Source: Massospora cicadina
Lineage: Eukaryota; Entomophthoromycota; Entomophthoromycetes; Entomophthorales; Entomophthoraceae
Length of the DNA: 64,000 nt
Reading direction: 5' to 3'
Assembly: GCA_022478985.1 (NCBI GenBank)
Contig: JAKSZP010014883.1
Location: 1-64,000, forward strand
Positions 44,871-55,339 of this stretch are shown here, piece after piece; position 1 is the first letter of the stretch; each line of letters begins with the position of its first letter. The notes below the pieces were generated by a model, which was given only the letters and a program-made list of their open reading frames with translations, had not been told where the DNA came from and searched no databases. Both the position numbers and the translations under genes were made by a program.

Positions 44871-45048
44871 TTTTAGCACTAGTGGTGTCCAACCCAAAAG
44901 GGGGAGCTGCACGCATCTTTACTTGCAAATGGACCAAAAAAAGGGATTATTAGAAATAATTTTTTTCCTAATATGGCACCTCAGCTAACAGCCTAGGAAG
45001 CCATATCATAAGTGAGAAAAGCTTTGAGGAAACTTTTGTCCAGCACCC
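44871..45048 (-). mobile_element. Poly-A retroposon, 178-bp truncated copy with perfect 16-bp duplication
   Basis: The minus strand ends AAGTAAAGATGCGTGCAG, GGGTTGGACACCACTAGTGC, TAAAAAA. It matches the last 180 bases of the copy ending at 15197, including GACAAAAGTTTCC and GCTTCCTAGGCTG. The flanks are exact 16-bp copies of GTTGAGTCAGCATCTT (44855-44870 and 45049-45064). This is a typical 5'-truncated, target-primed insertion, here in element C. Confidence 0.88.
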
Positions 45049-45099
45049 GTTGAGTCAGCATCTTATTTTTTTCTAGCTGCATCAGCCACTAAGGCCACA

Positions 45100-45560
45100 G
45101 TGGGGAGTCAAGATAAACCATATTCATTTTGATGCTTGATGCTGGTCCAGTGCTGAAATTTAATATTGTAGGCTTTTAATTTCAAAGCCCATCTAACCAG
45201 CCGCCCTTCAGCTCCTTTAGATTATGTAACCAATGAAGAAAGGCATGAATGGTACTATGGTAAACTTAGTTTATGGATATAAACCCAGAAACTTTTAAAC
45301 TCGTAAATGACTGCCAGGAGCTCCTTCTCAGTTACTATATTTCCATATATAAATGTCCAGGGTCAGCTACAATGATCTAAGGATGTTCAATTTCATAAGA
45401 ATCACTTTATAAAAACTACCCCGATGGTGGTATGAGAAGCGTCCATTTGAATAGTAGACAGTTCTTCAAATTAGTATACATCAATTGTGGTTCTTGAGTA
45501 AGGTAAAGTCTAAGTGTATCAAAAGCCATATGACAGTTCCCAGTCCATAGAAAGAGTACA
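45100..45560 (-). pseudogene. RNase H of element C
   Basis: Only the C-terminal pattern is readable: HAFLHWLHNLKELKGGWLDG on the minus strand near 45.24-45.19 kb. Upstream is a decayed stretch with further short matches. Confidence 0.55.
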
Positions 45561-45699
45561 CCATATAAAGAGGCGAAATAGTGGTTCACCTATTTTGCTA
45601 ACTTATTCTACAAAATGACAGTAATATCTGATCATTCCAAGAAAACTTGAATGTCACGCTTGCTGCTCAGTTGCACCATTCATTAATGGCTTGAAACTT

Positions 45700-45879
45700 T
45701 GCTATTTGGGGCTGCAAGCCATGATTATCAACGACAACTCCAGATATTCCAGTTGCTTGTGAAAAAAAATATATTTATGTGGCTTAATCTTCTTATCAGC
45801 CTTGGCAAGATGGCAGAAAACTTCTATTAAGTTTTATAGGTGTTCAGTAAAATTTTGTAAAGAAAACTTTTATAACATC
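45700..45879 (-). pseudogene. Reverse transcriptase of element C, second half
   Basis: From the edge of element II the minus strand reads DVIKVF, then after a small shift EVFCHLAKADKKIKPHKYIF and FHKQLEYLELS. This is the segment after the YxDD box (DDVIxFS, EVFxxLxxAxxKIKPxKxxFF, EYLG). The first half lies on the other side of element II at 54.0-54.4 kb. Confidence 0.75.
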
Positions 45880-46377
45880 TGTCAGAAATCAAGATAGTAA
45901 TGGAGATAAAATTTACTCTTATTTCAGAGAAGACTCCCTTAGTAGTAGTTAATTGATAAAGAAGTCATTTCTGCTACTGATCCTCAATTGTCAGAATAAT
46001 CAGCTACCCCCAAAGTGACAGCTTCTAATGTAAATGAACAACCTCCAATCTCCCCTAGGAGATCATCTTAATTAGCATCCCAACAGTGGTTATTGAATGA
46101 TCCTATACAAAGAGTCCTTAGAAGTCCACCTTGTAAAGACAATTATGAATTAAGAAGTTTTTAAAGTTTTTAATTTAAAATCACGTTTTATCCTATAATC
46201 TTATTGTTTACTTATGCTAAGTGATTCTAGATTAACTAATTGTTTAAGAAAATCCTGTCTCCTGGGATTACAACTATGAGCCTCCTTATTATTGATTGCT
46301 CATCTGGTTGACTACTTTTCCAGTGCCTTAAGAGATATAAAACTTGGACGGTTGACTATTTTCCCATGTATTGAAGA
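45880..46377 (+). repeat. 5' LTR of element II
   Basis: It starts TGTCAGAAATCAAGATAG. It shares with 53491-53992 the blocks GAAGACTCCCTT / GAAGATTCCCTT, AGCATCCCAACA, CTTAGAAGT, ATCTTATTGTTTACTT / ATCTTATCGTTTACTT and ATAT(A/C)AAACTTGG. The last few bases are uncertain. Confidence 0.85.
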
Positions 46378-46381
46378 AAAG

Positions 46382-46395
46382 TGGTGCTCACTATA
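46382..46395 (+). other. Primer-binding region of element II
   Basis: TGGTGCTCACTATA, one base different from element I at the same place after the LTR. Confidence 0.6.
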
Positions 46396-47089
46396 AGGTC
46401 TCTGAGCTGTTGCATGTGAAGACATTTATCACGCCATGGAGAATAACAGTCAAAATGATACCAAATATCATGCCAGAAGTATGACTAACTAGGTCACTAC
46501 CTCTAAATATGGAGTACCTCCTCTGCAGCCTGAAGCCTTGGAGTTCCAGGCTATTTTGGAACTAATTATCCCTAATGTTGATCCGCTTCAGTTTTAAATT
46601 CATGTCAAAATATTGAGAATACCATTCAGCAATTACTTAATCAATTTATTTTAAGGGAGATCTTTCTCTTTGCTCCTGGGCTTCCACAGTAACCTCTACA
46701 ATGCGCCTATTGTATGAATTAAACCAAATTACTGTTTAGTGAGTTGCAACTGGTATAATTACTATCTTTACCATCTTGTACATCCCGCGTTGCATCATCT
46801 TCTTCCGATTCTTAGAGTACATCATTTTGTGTTAAATAGACAACTAGCAATGTCTCACAAATTACACTTGACAGTGGTAAACTTTTATATTACTGCTTTA
46901 GCCTATATTTGTGACAATAAAGGCGCCATTCTGGACAACTGACGCTTGATAAATTAAAGCTCAAATGCAATTTGCCTAATTAACAGTGGGATCTCTGGGT
47001 GTCTTGAAGATCAATTTATTTAATGATCTCAAGAACATGATGTTGGTTAGGCTCAGAGATTTAATCAAATTGAAGTCACATTATGGTCT

Positions 47090-47520
47090 TTGAAGAAACG
47101 TTGTCAGGAACTGACCCAACAAGATGTCACGGAAGGGCCTCCTGGGCCCAGGGGACCTGATGGTTCTTCTGGCTCATATGGAAGATAAGAACCCCAAGGC
47201 CCTTCAGGACTGCCTATCACTGTATCTGGAAATGATAAATCTATAGCGAAAAGATATATTCAAAGTTATGGCTAGCTTGAAGTTTCAATTAAAAAAGATG
47301 TCTACTGGATGTAAGGTCCGCCTTGATGGAAGACCCTAAAACCCTTAGCTTACTTTTAGTGCCTTGTCCACTGAAATGGATAACTTAGCTGCATTTACCA
47401 AAGTTGTTGAGGGACATCTAAGCCAAATGGTTGACAACTGTAAACGCCTAGAAGACCAAGTAAGCCAATGTGAAGCTCAATTATGAGCCTATCAATTAAG
47501 ATTCACGCGTTGAAGGAGTA
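47090..47520 (+). pseudogene. Gag part with collagen-like tract and coiled coil (element II)
   Basis: From 47135, nine consecutive triplets follow the Gly-X-Y pattern with Gly in eight (GPPGPRGPDGSSGSYGR, a stop, then PQGPSGLP). The Gly-to-Glu change and the stop are decay. GNDKSIAKRYIQSYG then aligns with [15 protein letters not shown] of element I. A helix ALSTEMDNLAAFTKVVEGHL, SQMVDNCKRLEDQVSQCEAQ aligns with ALLDEMDNLNVFTKLTNACI of element I. So both modules predate the split of the two families. Confidence 0.75.
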
Positions 47521-47689
47521 GCTCACTTAAAATGTTTCAGCATCCTCATTAACAAAATTTGAAGAGAAACTCAAGAAGAAACTGAGACTATCTGAAGGCA
47601 AATTATCATACTGGCTCCATCAACTGAAACTAACATTGAATACTCTTCCCTTTAGCATGGCCGCTGTAATTAATTATAAACCTTGGAAA

Positions 47690-48225
47690 CTTCTCTTTTA
47701 AACCTAAATTTGAAAAAAAAATTTGTCAGGGGACAGGAGAGTATTAGCTTAATTTTTACACACCTATGAGAATGCGATGGAAGAAGCAACTGACCATCAA
47801 AAAGTCAAACATATTCATTCCTGTTTAACTATTACTGTCAGAGAGATAATGATCCCTCATCTCTGGGAATGCCAGACCTGTAATCAAGTTTTATCACTCT
47901 ATATCAAGATATGAAAGTGACCAAACACTTAAAAATATAAAGCAAGCTTTCATGGCCATCTAGTTGAGCAAGGGAGAAAGTCCCTTGATTTTTCTATCCA
48001 CATCTTATGCCAACGCTCAACTTTTGGTGACTACTAAGATGATTAATTTGATAATGTCATTTTAGCAGTAACTTCAGCCATAAACCATGTACCAAAGTTC
48101 AACTCCACATAATTTGGCCTGAAATGTACTCTTAATGGATCTAGGATATTAAGGAAGCTCTTATCAAAATTCCTCTGTCAGTATGGATTCACAAAATTTC
48201 TACCACCTTCAACCAACCCAGGCTA
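47690..48225 (+). pseudogene. Gag capsid-like domain (element II)
   Basis: HTYENAMEEATDHQKVKHIH, SCLTITVREIMIPHLWECQT and CNQV match element I closely (YAYKSSMEEATNQQKVKHIH, SCLDSTTQEIMTPHLKECNT). Later, an ASFHGHL-like reading replaces QAFMGIQL. Several frame changes occur. Confidence 0.75.
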
Positions 48226-48254
48226 CATGCAGTAGAGCAAAAAAAGAAAGTCAG

Positions 48255-48310
48255 GTGTACCTATTGTAATGGAACCCATCATTAGGCATGAAGTTGTTGG
48301 AGGTGTTGTT
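48255..48310 (+). pseudogene. Gag zinc knuckle (element II)
   Basis: CTYCNGTHH, a stop, A, a stop, SCW: this fits CX2CX4HX4C, with the last Cys present that element I has lost. Two stops fall inside it. Confidence 0.6.
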
Positions 48311-48539
48311 CCAATATGGCGGGAAAAAAAGGGTTGGCATAAAGAAAGAGGCTCTTTACATTACCAAATACAAGCCTCAACCTAAGCATATTTTGCCTAA
48401 TGATGTTGAGCAATTTATTCAACGTAAATGGAGGAGGTGATCGGATCTCAAAATAATAATAAAGATTATACTCTATCTTATTTATATTTGATGAGACACC
48501 TATGTTCCTCACTTTTCCCCCAAAATTTGGTATCTTAGT

Positions 48540-48960
48540 GACTTGAGTAACAGTTAAGGTTCATAAGATTCCAGTCCTATTCCATTTTGGATAGTGTCTC
48601 ATCTGTTAATGTCATATCTTCCAAACTAATGAAGCTGACTAAGATGGCTCCAGCTGTACCTCACTATATCGAGTATGGGAATGCTGGTCCTCTTTGCACT
48701 TGGACTATTTTAGCATACTCCTCCCTACCTATACAATTTGGAAAATATTTGAACAACCTCCATTGTTGCCTTGGATAATGCAAGTTACAAACTCTTGCTC
48801 AGTATACAATTTTAAGGGATCAAGTAGCTATTATCAAATATGCTGAAGGATTTTTTCCCTCCTCAGGCATCAAGTGCTGATGATTTTTTAAACTCCTCTT
48901 GATAAACTGAAATCTGAGTGTGGTCAAGTTTTTAAAAAAGAAAATGAAATCGATTTGGTA
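48540..48960 (+). pseudogene. Protease region (element II)
   Basis: MDSVSSVNVISSKLMKLTKM, APAVPHYIEYGNAGPLCTWT and ILAYSSLPIQFGKY align with VDSGSPVNVISSK and APDMPHYMEYGTASPQCTQS of element I. The active-site DSGS reads DSVS, so the catalytic Gly is lost. Confidence 0.75.
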
Positions 48961-49539
48961 GAGTATCATGTATGTAGGTCTAGAGTCTGAGTGCCTCCTA
49001 AATCAGTAGATGGGTATGAATGTAAACCTTAATATGATCAAATGCAATGGTATTTCCGCCTAAATTAAACATTATGTTGACACTCAAATTCATGTCACTA
49101 TACCCCCTGGACAGCTACCTGAAATTCAGGAAATCAAAACCCTTCATTAAGAGAAGTGTTGACTTGTCCAGGGATTTTATACCCTACATATGTTGGTTCT
49201 ATTTTGGCTCTATTAGCAACTTACCAGATACTCCAATGAATGTTGGACTAAATAACCAATTTATTTCACATACTATTGGATGTTATCAACGTTGGAGACG
49301 TTAAAAGCTTTGTGGAAATTAAGGTATATGTGTCATGAGCAGCCCTACCATTGTCCATACTACCCTTCCATTAGCCCTGGATTAGCTACTGATCAGCGTA
49401 AAGAAGTAGAGCCAATTATCAAGGAATTAATTTGATCTTTTTTACTTTATGCATATGGCTTTAGTAATTTTGATGGTGTATTACATCAAGTAGAGACTGG
49501 AGATGCTCCCTCATTTTGTGCCTGACCATATTTCAAAAC

Positions 49540-50215
49540 GTAAGGTTGAAGAAAATCAGGTGACGGTTGAACTTAAACAACTAATGGACTATGGTTATTA
49601 TTCTATGCCGTAGTCTCAGGACTTCTTCACTTTTATTAGTCTTAAAAAAGATGGTAGTCATAGAGTGGTGATGGATTACCAACGCCTTAATGCTTGTTAC
49701 TAAGAAGGATAGTTATCCCCTTACTTGCATTGACAATTCTATTTTGTTACTTGTTGGTGCCCAAATCTTTTTTCAGCTATGGATTTAAAAAGTGGTTAAT
49801 GTCAAATGAAACTGGCACTTATAGACCAACCAAAATGTGCCCTAATTACCAATGAAGGATTGTTCAGCCCACCAGAGTGCCGTAGGGATTGTGTAGCGCT
49901 CCAGCTACCTTCCAACAATCAATGGATGGGTTTTTTGGATGATCTCAAGCTTTCATGCGCTTTAGTATACCTAAATGATATAACAGTATTCTCAAAGACT
50001 TTCACATCTCATATGGATCACCTACAAGAAGTAAAATTGAGTTTAGAAGGCCTCACTAAAGTTGAAACCCTCAGAGTGTTTTTTTCAAAAACGAGATGGA
50101 GTTTCTTGGAATTTGGGTATCAAAGAAAGGAATTTGGCCTTTTTCTGACAAGATTGATGTGATCAAGAAGATGTCCCGCCCACTAGTTTATGATGTACAA
50201 GTATTTTTAAGGATC
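49540..50215 (+). pseudogene. Reverse transcriptase (element II)
   Basis: It reads KVEENQVTVELKQLMDYGYY, KKDGSHRVVMDYQRLNA, then SAMDLKSG, PKCALITNEGLFSPPECRRD, and DDLKLSCALVYLNDITVFSK followed by TFTSHMDHLQEV. The catalytic box is YLND, so the first Asp of YxDD is Asn. Frames change at least three times. Confidence 0.8.
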
Positions 50216-50699
50216 GTTGGACACTACTGACAGTTTATCCCTAGATTTGCTGATTTAATTAAACTTTGACTTTATTTATTACAAAAAGGTATAAATTTTG
50301 TGTGAAACCCTAAACAAGAACTGGCGTTCAATTCTCTTAGGACTGCCTTGTGTACTCAGCCAATTCTGATACATCCTTGGTTTGTTTAGCCTATTATATT
50401 GTTTACTGGCGCCAGTGATGTCGCAGTTGGATCAATCCTCGCTCAACATGATGAATATAAGGTAGATCATCCTTTCACCTACTACAGTAAGACTATAAGT
50501 AATATGGGGAGAAATTATAGCTAAGCTAGCGGGAGAGATTGGATGTCCTGTTAGTTATTGTAAGTCCAGGGGAACGACCCCTGTGCGAGGATTGGGCGAT
50601 TTTTCCATTTCTGGATAAGAGGAGTTTGAAGAGGGCGGCTGTACCCCTCATTACCCAGGGCGACCTTGCCATATGGTAGACAAGCGCTGGGTAACAGCA

Positions 50700-51160
50700 C
50701 TCCCTCTAAAGATTCCTTCCCTGGTACCCGCACTCACTTCTGCCAAACTTGTCCACCAAATTGAGGAAATCTACAATGAAATTACCAAATAGAAGATGAA
50801 AGGGACAAGTATCAAATTATTGGCTGGAATCACCAATGGTTTTGACTCAGCTAGCAGTATGATCGCCAATGCTAAACACCCCTTGAAATCATCGGTGATG
50901 TTCCCTGATAATCAGATGGTATCTTTGGGGACTATTGCAGATAAATCCAAACCCCTAACTAATGAATTGAGAGTTGCGGTCAATGTAACTCATTTGGTCA
51001 AATGAACGCCCCAGCGACTGGGCACAGGTGGGAGGGTATCCCAAACCTGTTTCCAACCAATTGAGACCATCCCTATGTGGGGTGGTCCTGTGGAATTCCT
51101 GTTGCTCGTCAGGCCAAATGCCATTGTGCCAACTGATAAAAATGCAGTTGAGCCTCAGTT
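50700..51160 (+). pseudogene. Unidentified coding piece inside the 1.37-kb insertion
   Basis: It reads VPALTSAKLVHQIEEIYNEI, a stop, MKGTSIKLLAGITNGFDSAS, SMIANAKHPLKSSVMFPDNQ, MVSLGTIADKSKPLTNELRV and AVNVTHLVK, then more of the same frame after a stop (IETIPMWGGPVEFLLLVRPN, AIVPTDKNAVEPQ). Composition is protein-like over about 150 codons. I recognise no family. Confidence 0.35.
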
Positions 51161-51599
51161 AGAAGTTCACAGCTGAACCAATAGCAACTCAGCCTGCCGC
51201 TGAATCCTTCAATGTCAGTTTTAGTTAAAATTATTTTCCTCCTCCCCCAAAAATTCACCAGTATAGGTCAAATTTGAAGGCCCCAATCCCTGCTTGGAAT
51301 CACTACCAAATTAAACACTATTTAATCAGTTTCATTGCACTGAAGAAATTGTTTGTTGATTCTCTTTAATTCCTTTCCAATAAATTCCCGCTAGTACCCA
51401 ACTTTTTATTTAGTTTAAATTCTTCTTGCCAAAGTCCCGAGAGCTCTAACCTGGTGGCTTGTCAGTCTCTACACCATATTGGCATTACCAGTTTTGATGA
51501 TCACAATCAATCCCACTATAGTCAAATGGATCCAAAGCGCAAGAAACTTCTGGGAATTTAACCCCATTATTGAAGCTATCTGCTATCAAGATATCGGAA

Positions 51600-51920
51600 T
51601 TCCTTGGCCTTATATCACTCATTTTCAAGCAAGGATCCGCCCCTTTTCTCTACATTAGTGATGAATTCTCCCACCAACAACCGCAAAGTAGTAAATCCAG
51701 TATACAACCCTGCAGCAAGACCCCAGTTTCTGGGGTTGTTTATATTTGGTTTGTTATTGGGTTCTTTTTCACACTCATTATACATCAACAAGTCATTGTT
51801 TCCCAATTTTGCAGCTCCATACAACGTTGTATGAGCAGCAATGCCACTGGCATTCTGCTTTCTTTTTGGGTGCTCGCACATCCCAACTGGCAGGCTGGTC
51901 TAAACGTCTTCTGCCGTTTT
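51600..51920 (+). CDS. Unidentified hydrophobic peptide-coding piece in the insertion
   Basis: The frame from 51604 has SPTNNRKVVNPVYNPAARPQ, FLGLFIFGLLLGSFSHSLYI and NKSLFPNFAAPYNVV, with one clear membrane-type segment. An overlapping 149-codon frame runs into the RNase H but is partly chance. No homologue can be named. Confidence 0.25.
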
Positions 51921-52379
51921 CTGACAGTTATTAAACAATTCTGGCCCTATCTGTATGGAAAACATTTCACTGTGGTCACCAATCTCGCCTCATTAAGGTG
52001 GCTTCAACAAATTGGATGACTCTGTCAGACATTTAGCATGATAGGACCTTTGCTTACAGAAGTATTTTAAGCACTAGGTTTTCCCAACCTAATAAAGAGA
52101 CACCAAAATTTGCTTACATAATTATGATTTCTCTTTTGAACACTGTGCTGTTACTATTCACAAAAATGTAGATGGTCCATCCAGAATGCCCATCTTGGCT
52201 GTGCATACTCCTTAAGTAGATAGAATTTACAATATTATTGGAAAACTGGAAAGATGGGCTCTTGAGACTAAAGAAATACAGGATGAACTACATAAGAAGA
52301 CTGAAAGTACTCAGTTCAAGAAGGATTGCTCTACAAACTTATTAATGGTAGATGCATCCTTGACCGTCTCTCCTCTTGA

Positions 52380-53240
52380 ACGGAAGAAATTTTGGAAGGA
52401 CATAATGTAATAGGCTTTGGTGCTGTTAGGAAGGCTTATTAATGGCTGAAGCCACAATACTATTAGGTTATAATGGTAGAAATCAACCATGAAGTCCTTG
52501 TGGCGTGCCTTATTTGCCAGAACTAAGATCAGCTGGTCCTAATTCAACATCAAATTGTTAACCTTTAAGACCTTTCCATGTGGTTAGTATAGATGTAATG
52601 AGCCCTTTACTGACGGGGATCCATAACTATAAGTATATACTGTTGGACATGGACCATTTTTTAAATGGGTGGAAGCCTTTTTCGGTGCCAGTTGATACTG
52701 ATAAAGCCACAGTGGTGTTTTTTTTCAACACGTTTTCACCCAAAATGGGTGCATTCTTGTATAATTATCAGATAATGGTTTCAATTTCATGTAGAAGTAA
52801 TATGGGAGCTGACTTTGCTATTTAATACTAGTTATCATTTTGTTGCTCCTTATAATTCTTCATCTAATGAAGAAGTTGAGCGTGATAATGACTTTGGTTT
52901 CTATCCTACAAAAGATGACATCTTTGGATCATCATGATAGTTTAATTACCTTCCAAGCACATTGATGGCTTACAGAATGAGCTATCACCAAATTATTGAG
53001 ATGTCCCCTTTCCAGGCCTTGTATAGAGAGAACCCAGATTTCTAAGTAGTTTATAGCATTACTATACAACTCTGTTCTAGATACCGCTGAATTAACCATA
53101 AGAGCTCTTGTGGATGAGATAATTTGGTTACAGGCTCTTGCTATGGAAGTAATAGTATCCACAACCTCTAGAGAAACCAAACAATCAAATGCCAGATGAC
53201 CTCATTACCCATATTTCAATCAGGAGATCTTGTTATGTTT
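52380..53240 (+). pseudogene. Integrase (element II)
   Basis: Zinc region: LEGHNVIGFGAVRKAY, a stop, WLKPQYY, then VACLICQN. Core: VSIDVMSPLLTGIHNYKYIL, LDMDHFLNGWKPF, LSDNGFNF in a shifted frame, and NEEVERDND. Then MAYRMSYHQIIEMSPFQALY. Unlike element I, the three acidic residues (SIDV, SDNG, VER) are all still readable, although they sit in different frames. A retroposon stub lies beyond the C-terminus at 53398. Confidence 0.8.
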
Positions 53241-53397
53241 TACCATAATCAACTTGGAGGTTGACCCAACAGGCTTGATATCACTTTGTCTTGTCCATAT
53301 CAAGTTAATTACAAAGTCGACTCTGAATATTTCATTGCCAATTTGGCAATGGATCTGTAGTCAATTGAGCTCATGTTTGCTTCTTAGGTCCTATGTC

Positions 53398-53446
53398 TTT
53401 TTTAGCACTAGTGGTGCCCAAGCCAAAAGAGGGAGCCGCCACACAT
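53398..53446 (-). mobile_element. Poly-A retroposon, about 50-bp truncated copy
   Basis: The minus strand reads GGCGGCTCCCTCTTTTGGCT, TGGGCACCACTAGTGCTAAA, AAA. The flanks TCTTAGGTCCTATGTC (53382-53397) and CCTTGGGCCCTATGTC (53447-53462) match at 13 of 16 positions, all differences being transitions. It is an older target-primed insertion in element II. Confidence 0.75.
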
Positions 53447-53480
53447 CCTTGGGCCCTATGTCACTCTTTAATAGGATTAT

Positions 53481-53490
53481 GGGAGGCCTC
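53481..53490 (+). other. Polypurine-like tract of element II
   Basis: GGGAGGCCTC directly before the 3' LTR start TGTCAGAC. It resembles GAGGGGGGCCT of element I. Confidence 0.6.
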
Positions 53491-53992
53491 TGTCAGACAT
53501 CAGGATAATAATAGAGATTAATTTGATTCTACTTTTCTTGAAGATTCCCTTGGTGATAAATTAGTTGATGGAGGAGTCATTTCTACTAAAGATCCTCGAT
53601 TTTTAGAATATTCAGCTACCCATAAAGCAACAGCTTATGATTTAAATTGACAACTTTCAATGTCCTCTTGGAATTCATCTATATTAGCATCCCAACAATG
53701 GATGATGAAAGATTCTGTAAAAAGAGAGCTTAGAAGTTCATCTCTAAAAAACAGTCACTAATTCCTATAAATAAACAAATTTAGCTAAAATGAAAATTAC
53801 TTTTTTGTATTACAATCTTATCGTTTACTTTTGTAAAGTGACGTTACAATAAAACTTAATGAAATATATCCTTCTTCTAGAATTACAGCTTCAAGCCTTC
53901 TTATTTTTTGATTAATTGGCTGGTTGACTCCTTTCCTGTTGCCTTAATAGATATCAAACTTGGCCAGCTGATTATTTTCCTGTGTCCCTAGA
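53491..53992 (+). repeat. 3' LTR of element II
   Basis: It starts TGTCAGACATCAGGATAA and is homologous to 45880-46377 throughout. It ends near CCCTAGA. Confidence 0.85.
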
Positions 53993-53999
53993 ACATATA

Positions 54000-54400
54000 A
54001 ATAAAAGATGGCACAAAAATTTTTAACTTACCAAGGATAATATCCATAGCCTGCTGGAAGGTCGAGGGGGCGTTGCGCAGCCCCTGCGGCATTCTGGTAG
54101 ATTGGTAAAGGCCCTAGGCGGTTATCATGTCACATTTTCCTGCTTCTCATTGGGCAGTTCAATCTTTTAATAATCAGAAATTAATTCCATGGCTAAGAAA
54201 ATACTGATTGTCGCCAGGCAATCTAGCACAGTGGTGATTCATGGTAAGGAATTGAATCCTTTTTGGTAATATTGTTGAGTTTCTGATAATCTATTATCAT
54301 TCAGTTAGAATTGTCCTTCTTTTTTAATCAATACTAAGAAGGGCCAAGGACTCTTAGGCACTAGAATCCCATGTTTCATAAGCTTAATTTTTGCATTAAA
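54000..54400 (-). pseudogene. Reverse transcriptase of element C, first half
   Basis: The minus strand reads WPFLVLIKKEGQF, LNDNRLSETQQYYQKGFNSL, TVLDCLATISIFLAMELIS, then, shifted, the MPQGLRNAPSTFQQAMDIIL-type block and KIFVPSFIY. This ends directly at element II, and the continuation is at 45879. The string MPQGLRNAPSTF keeps several CpGs. Confidence 0.8.
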
Positions 54401-55339
54401 GACTTCATCTGCCACCTTTGAGCACCTAATAGGATGAAGGCGTGTTGGAAGATGAGATTCTTATATTAATATGGCGTATTACGTCACATACACAATCCAA
54501 ATAAAAATTAATTTTGCAGAAATAACACTGTATTTTTTGAAAGGGGGCCAGTTCCTGTCCTTCTCCTTATAAGTTAACCCTGATAGTTTTACCTAACGTT
54601 CTCAAGATCAAACAGATTGCACAATAGTGTTAGTAAGTCCTAGTTCATCAAAGTAACCAAAATCATAAACATTCTGGACTTCTTCAAAAGGTAGAAAATG
54701 TACATAAGTTTATAATTTCAGTCGCTATATCTAAAGAGGGTATGCATATAGGTTGACTATAAATACCTAAATCTCACCATGTTTGGTAAGGATAATCCCA
54801 GGTGTGGTGATTGGTTTGAATTAAAATGACAAAATGGCACATGTATTTAGCTATATAAACCTAGAGAAATTTATAAAGTAACTTAGTTATAATAATATGA
54901 TGGCCTACTGGAATGGTCAGACTACAATTAGCGTGTATCAGAATACCCTTAAATTCCATAATCTAATCAGGTAACTGCCAGGTACATCCATGCAGCCGTT
55001 GATAACCAATTGGCATTATGTCATTATGATATGAGAGGTTAATATAACTTTTCTTAAAGTCGTTGTGGCCTCATTATTCTAGTTGTAAATAATGGACAAG
55101 TTTGTCCATGTATTATCAACATTTTATACTTAAAATTGACTTTGACTCCATGAATCCTCATAAATGAGGTTCTGTTAAGAAAGTCATAGTTTTGATTTTG
55201 AAAAGTGTTGTATGGAGCATATATTAGTAGAGAGATGAAACGCAGTGGCAATGAACTGTATGCTCTTACAGATGCAGTAGTCTGAGGGCTTTTATATCAT
55301 AGCTTTTTGATGGTTTATGTCCAACAAAAGCCTATATTC

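Larger units (their letters stand above)
50560..51925. mobile_element. CpG-rich 1.37-kb insertion of unknown type in element II RNase H
   Basis: It is flanked by AGTTATT on both sides (50553-50559 and 51926-51932), possibly 8 bp with one mismatch. It keeps many CpGs in contrast to its surroundings, so it is younger. It starts GTAAGTCCAGG and ends GCCGTTTTCTGAC before the repeat. No terminal inverted repeat is obvious, though TGTGCGAG near the left and CTCGCACA near the right form one subterminal pair. It has coding-like pieces but no transposase signature. Candidates are a non-autonomous DNA transposon, a captured gene piece or an intron-like mobile unit. Confidence 0.6.
50270..52020 (+). pseudogene. 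RNase H (element II), split by a 1.37-kb insertion
   Basis: The left part includes TQPILIHPWFV, LFTGASDVAVGSILAQHDEY and KVDHPFTYYSKTISN, ending LDVLLVI at 50559. The right part resumes at 51926 with VIKQFWPYLYGKHFTVVTNL and ASLRWLQQIG. Together they match the RNase H of element I across the junction. Removing the insert and one AGTTATT copy restores the frame at this point. TDH has become TNL. Confidence 0.85.
45880..53992 (+). mobile_element. Element II: older relative of element I with collagen-like Gag
   Basis: It has LTRs of about 500 bp, the primer-binding region TGGTGCTCACTATA, gag with Gly-X-Y tract and coiled coil, capsid, zinc knuckle, protease, RT, RNase H (split by a 1.37-kb insertion), integrase and a purine tract. 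Flanks ACATC (45875-45879) and ACATA (53993-53997) are a probable target duplication with one mismatch. Protein order and many residues match element I, but the LTRs do not, so the two are separate families of one lineage. Confidence 0.88.

Noticed and set aside
46739..46942. A 67-codon plus ORF as a separate gene
   Set aside because: It lies in the N-terminal gag stretch of element II and resembles the decayed equivalent of element I.
50560..51927. A standard spliceosomal intron in element II
   Set aside because: GT-AG removal would leave five extra bases and break the RNase H frame, whereas removal of the insert with one copy of the flanking repeat restores it; retrotransposon pol normally lacks introns.
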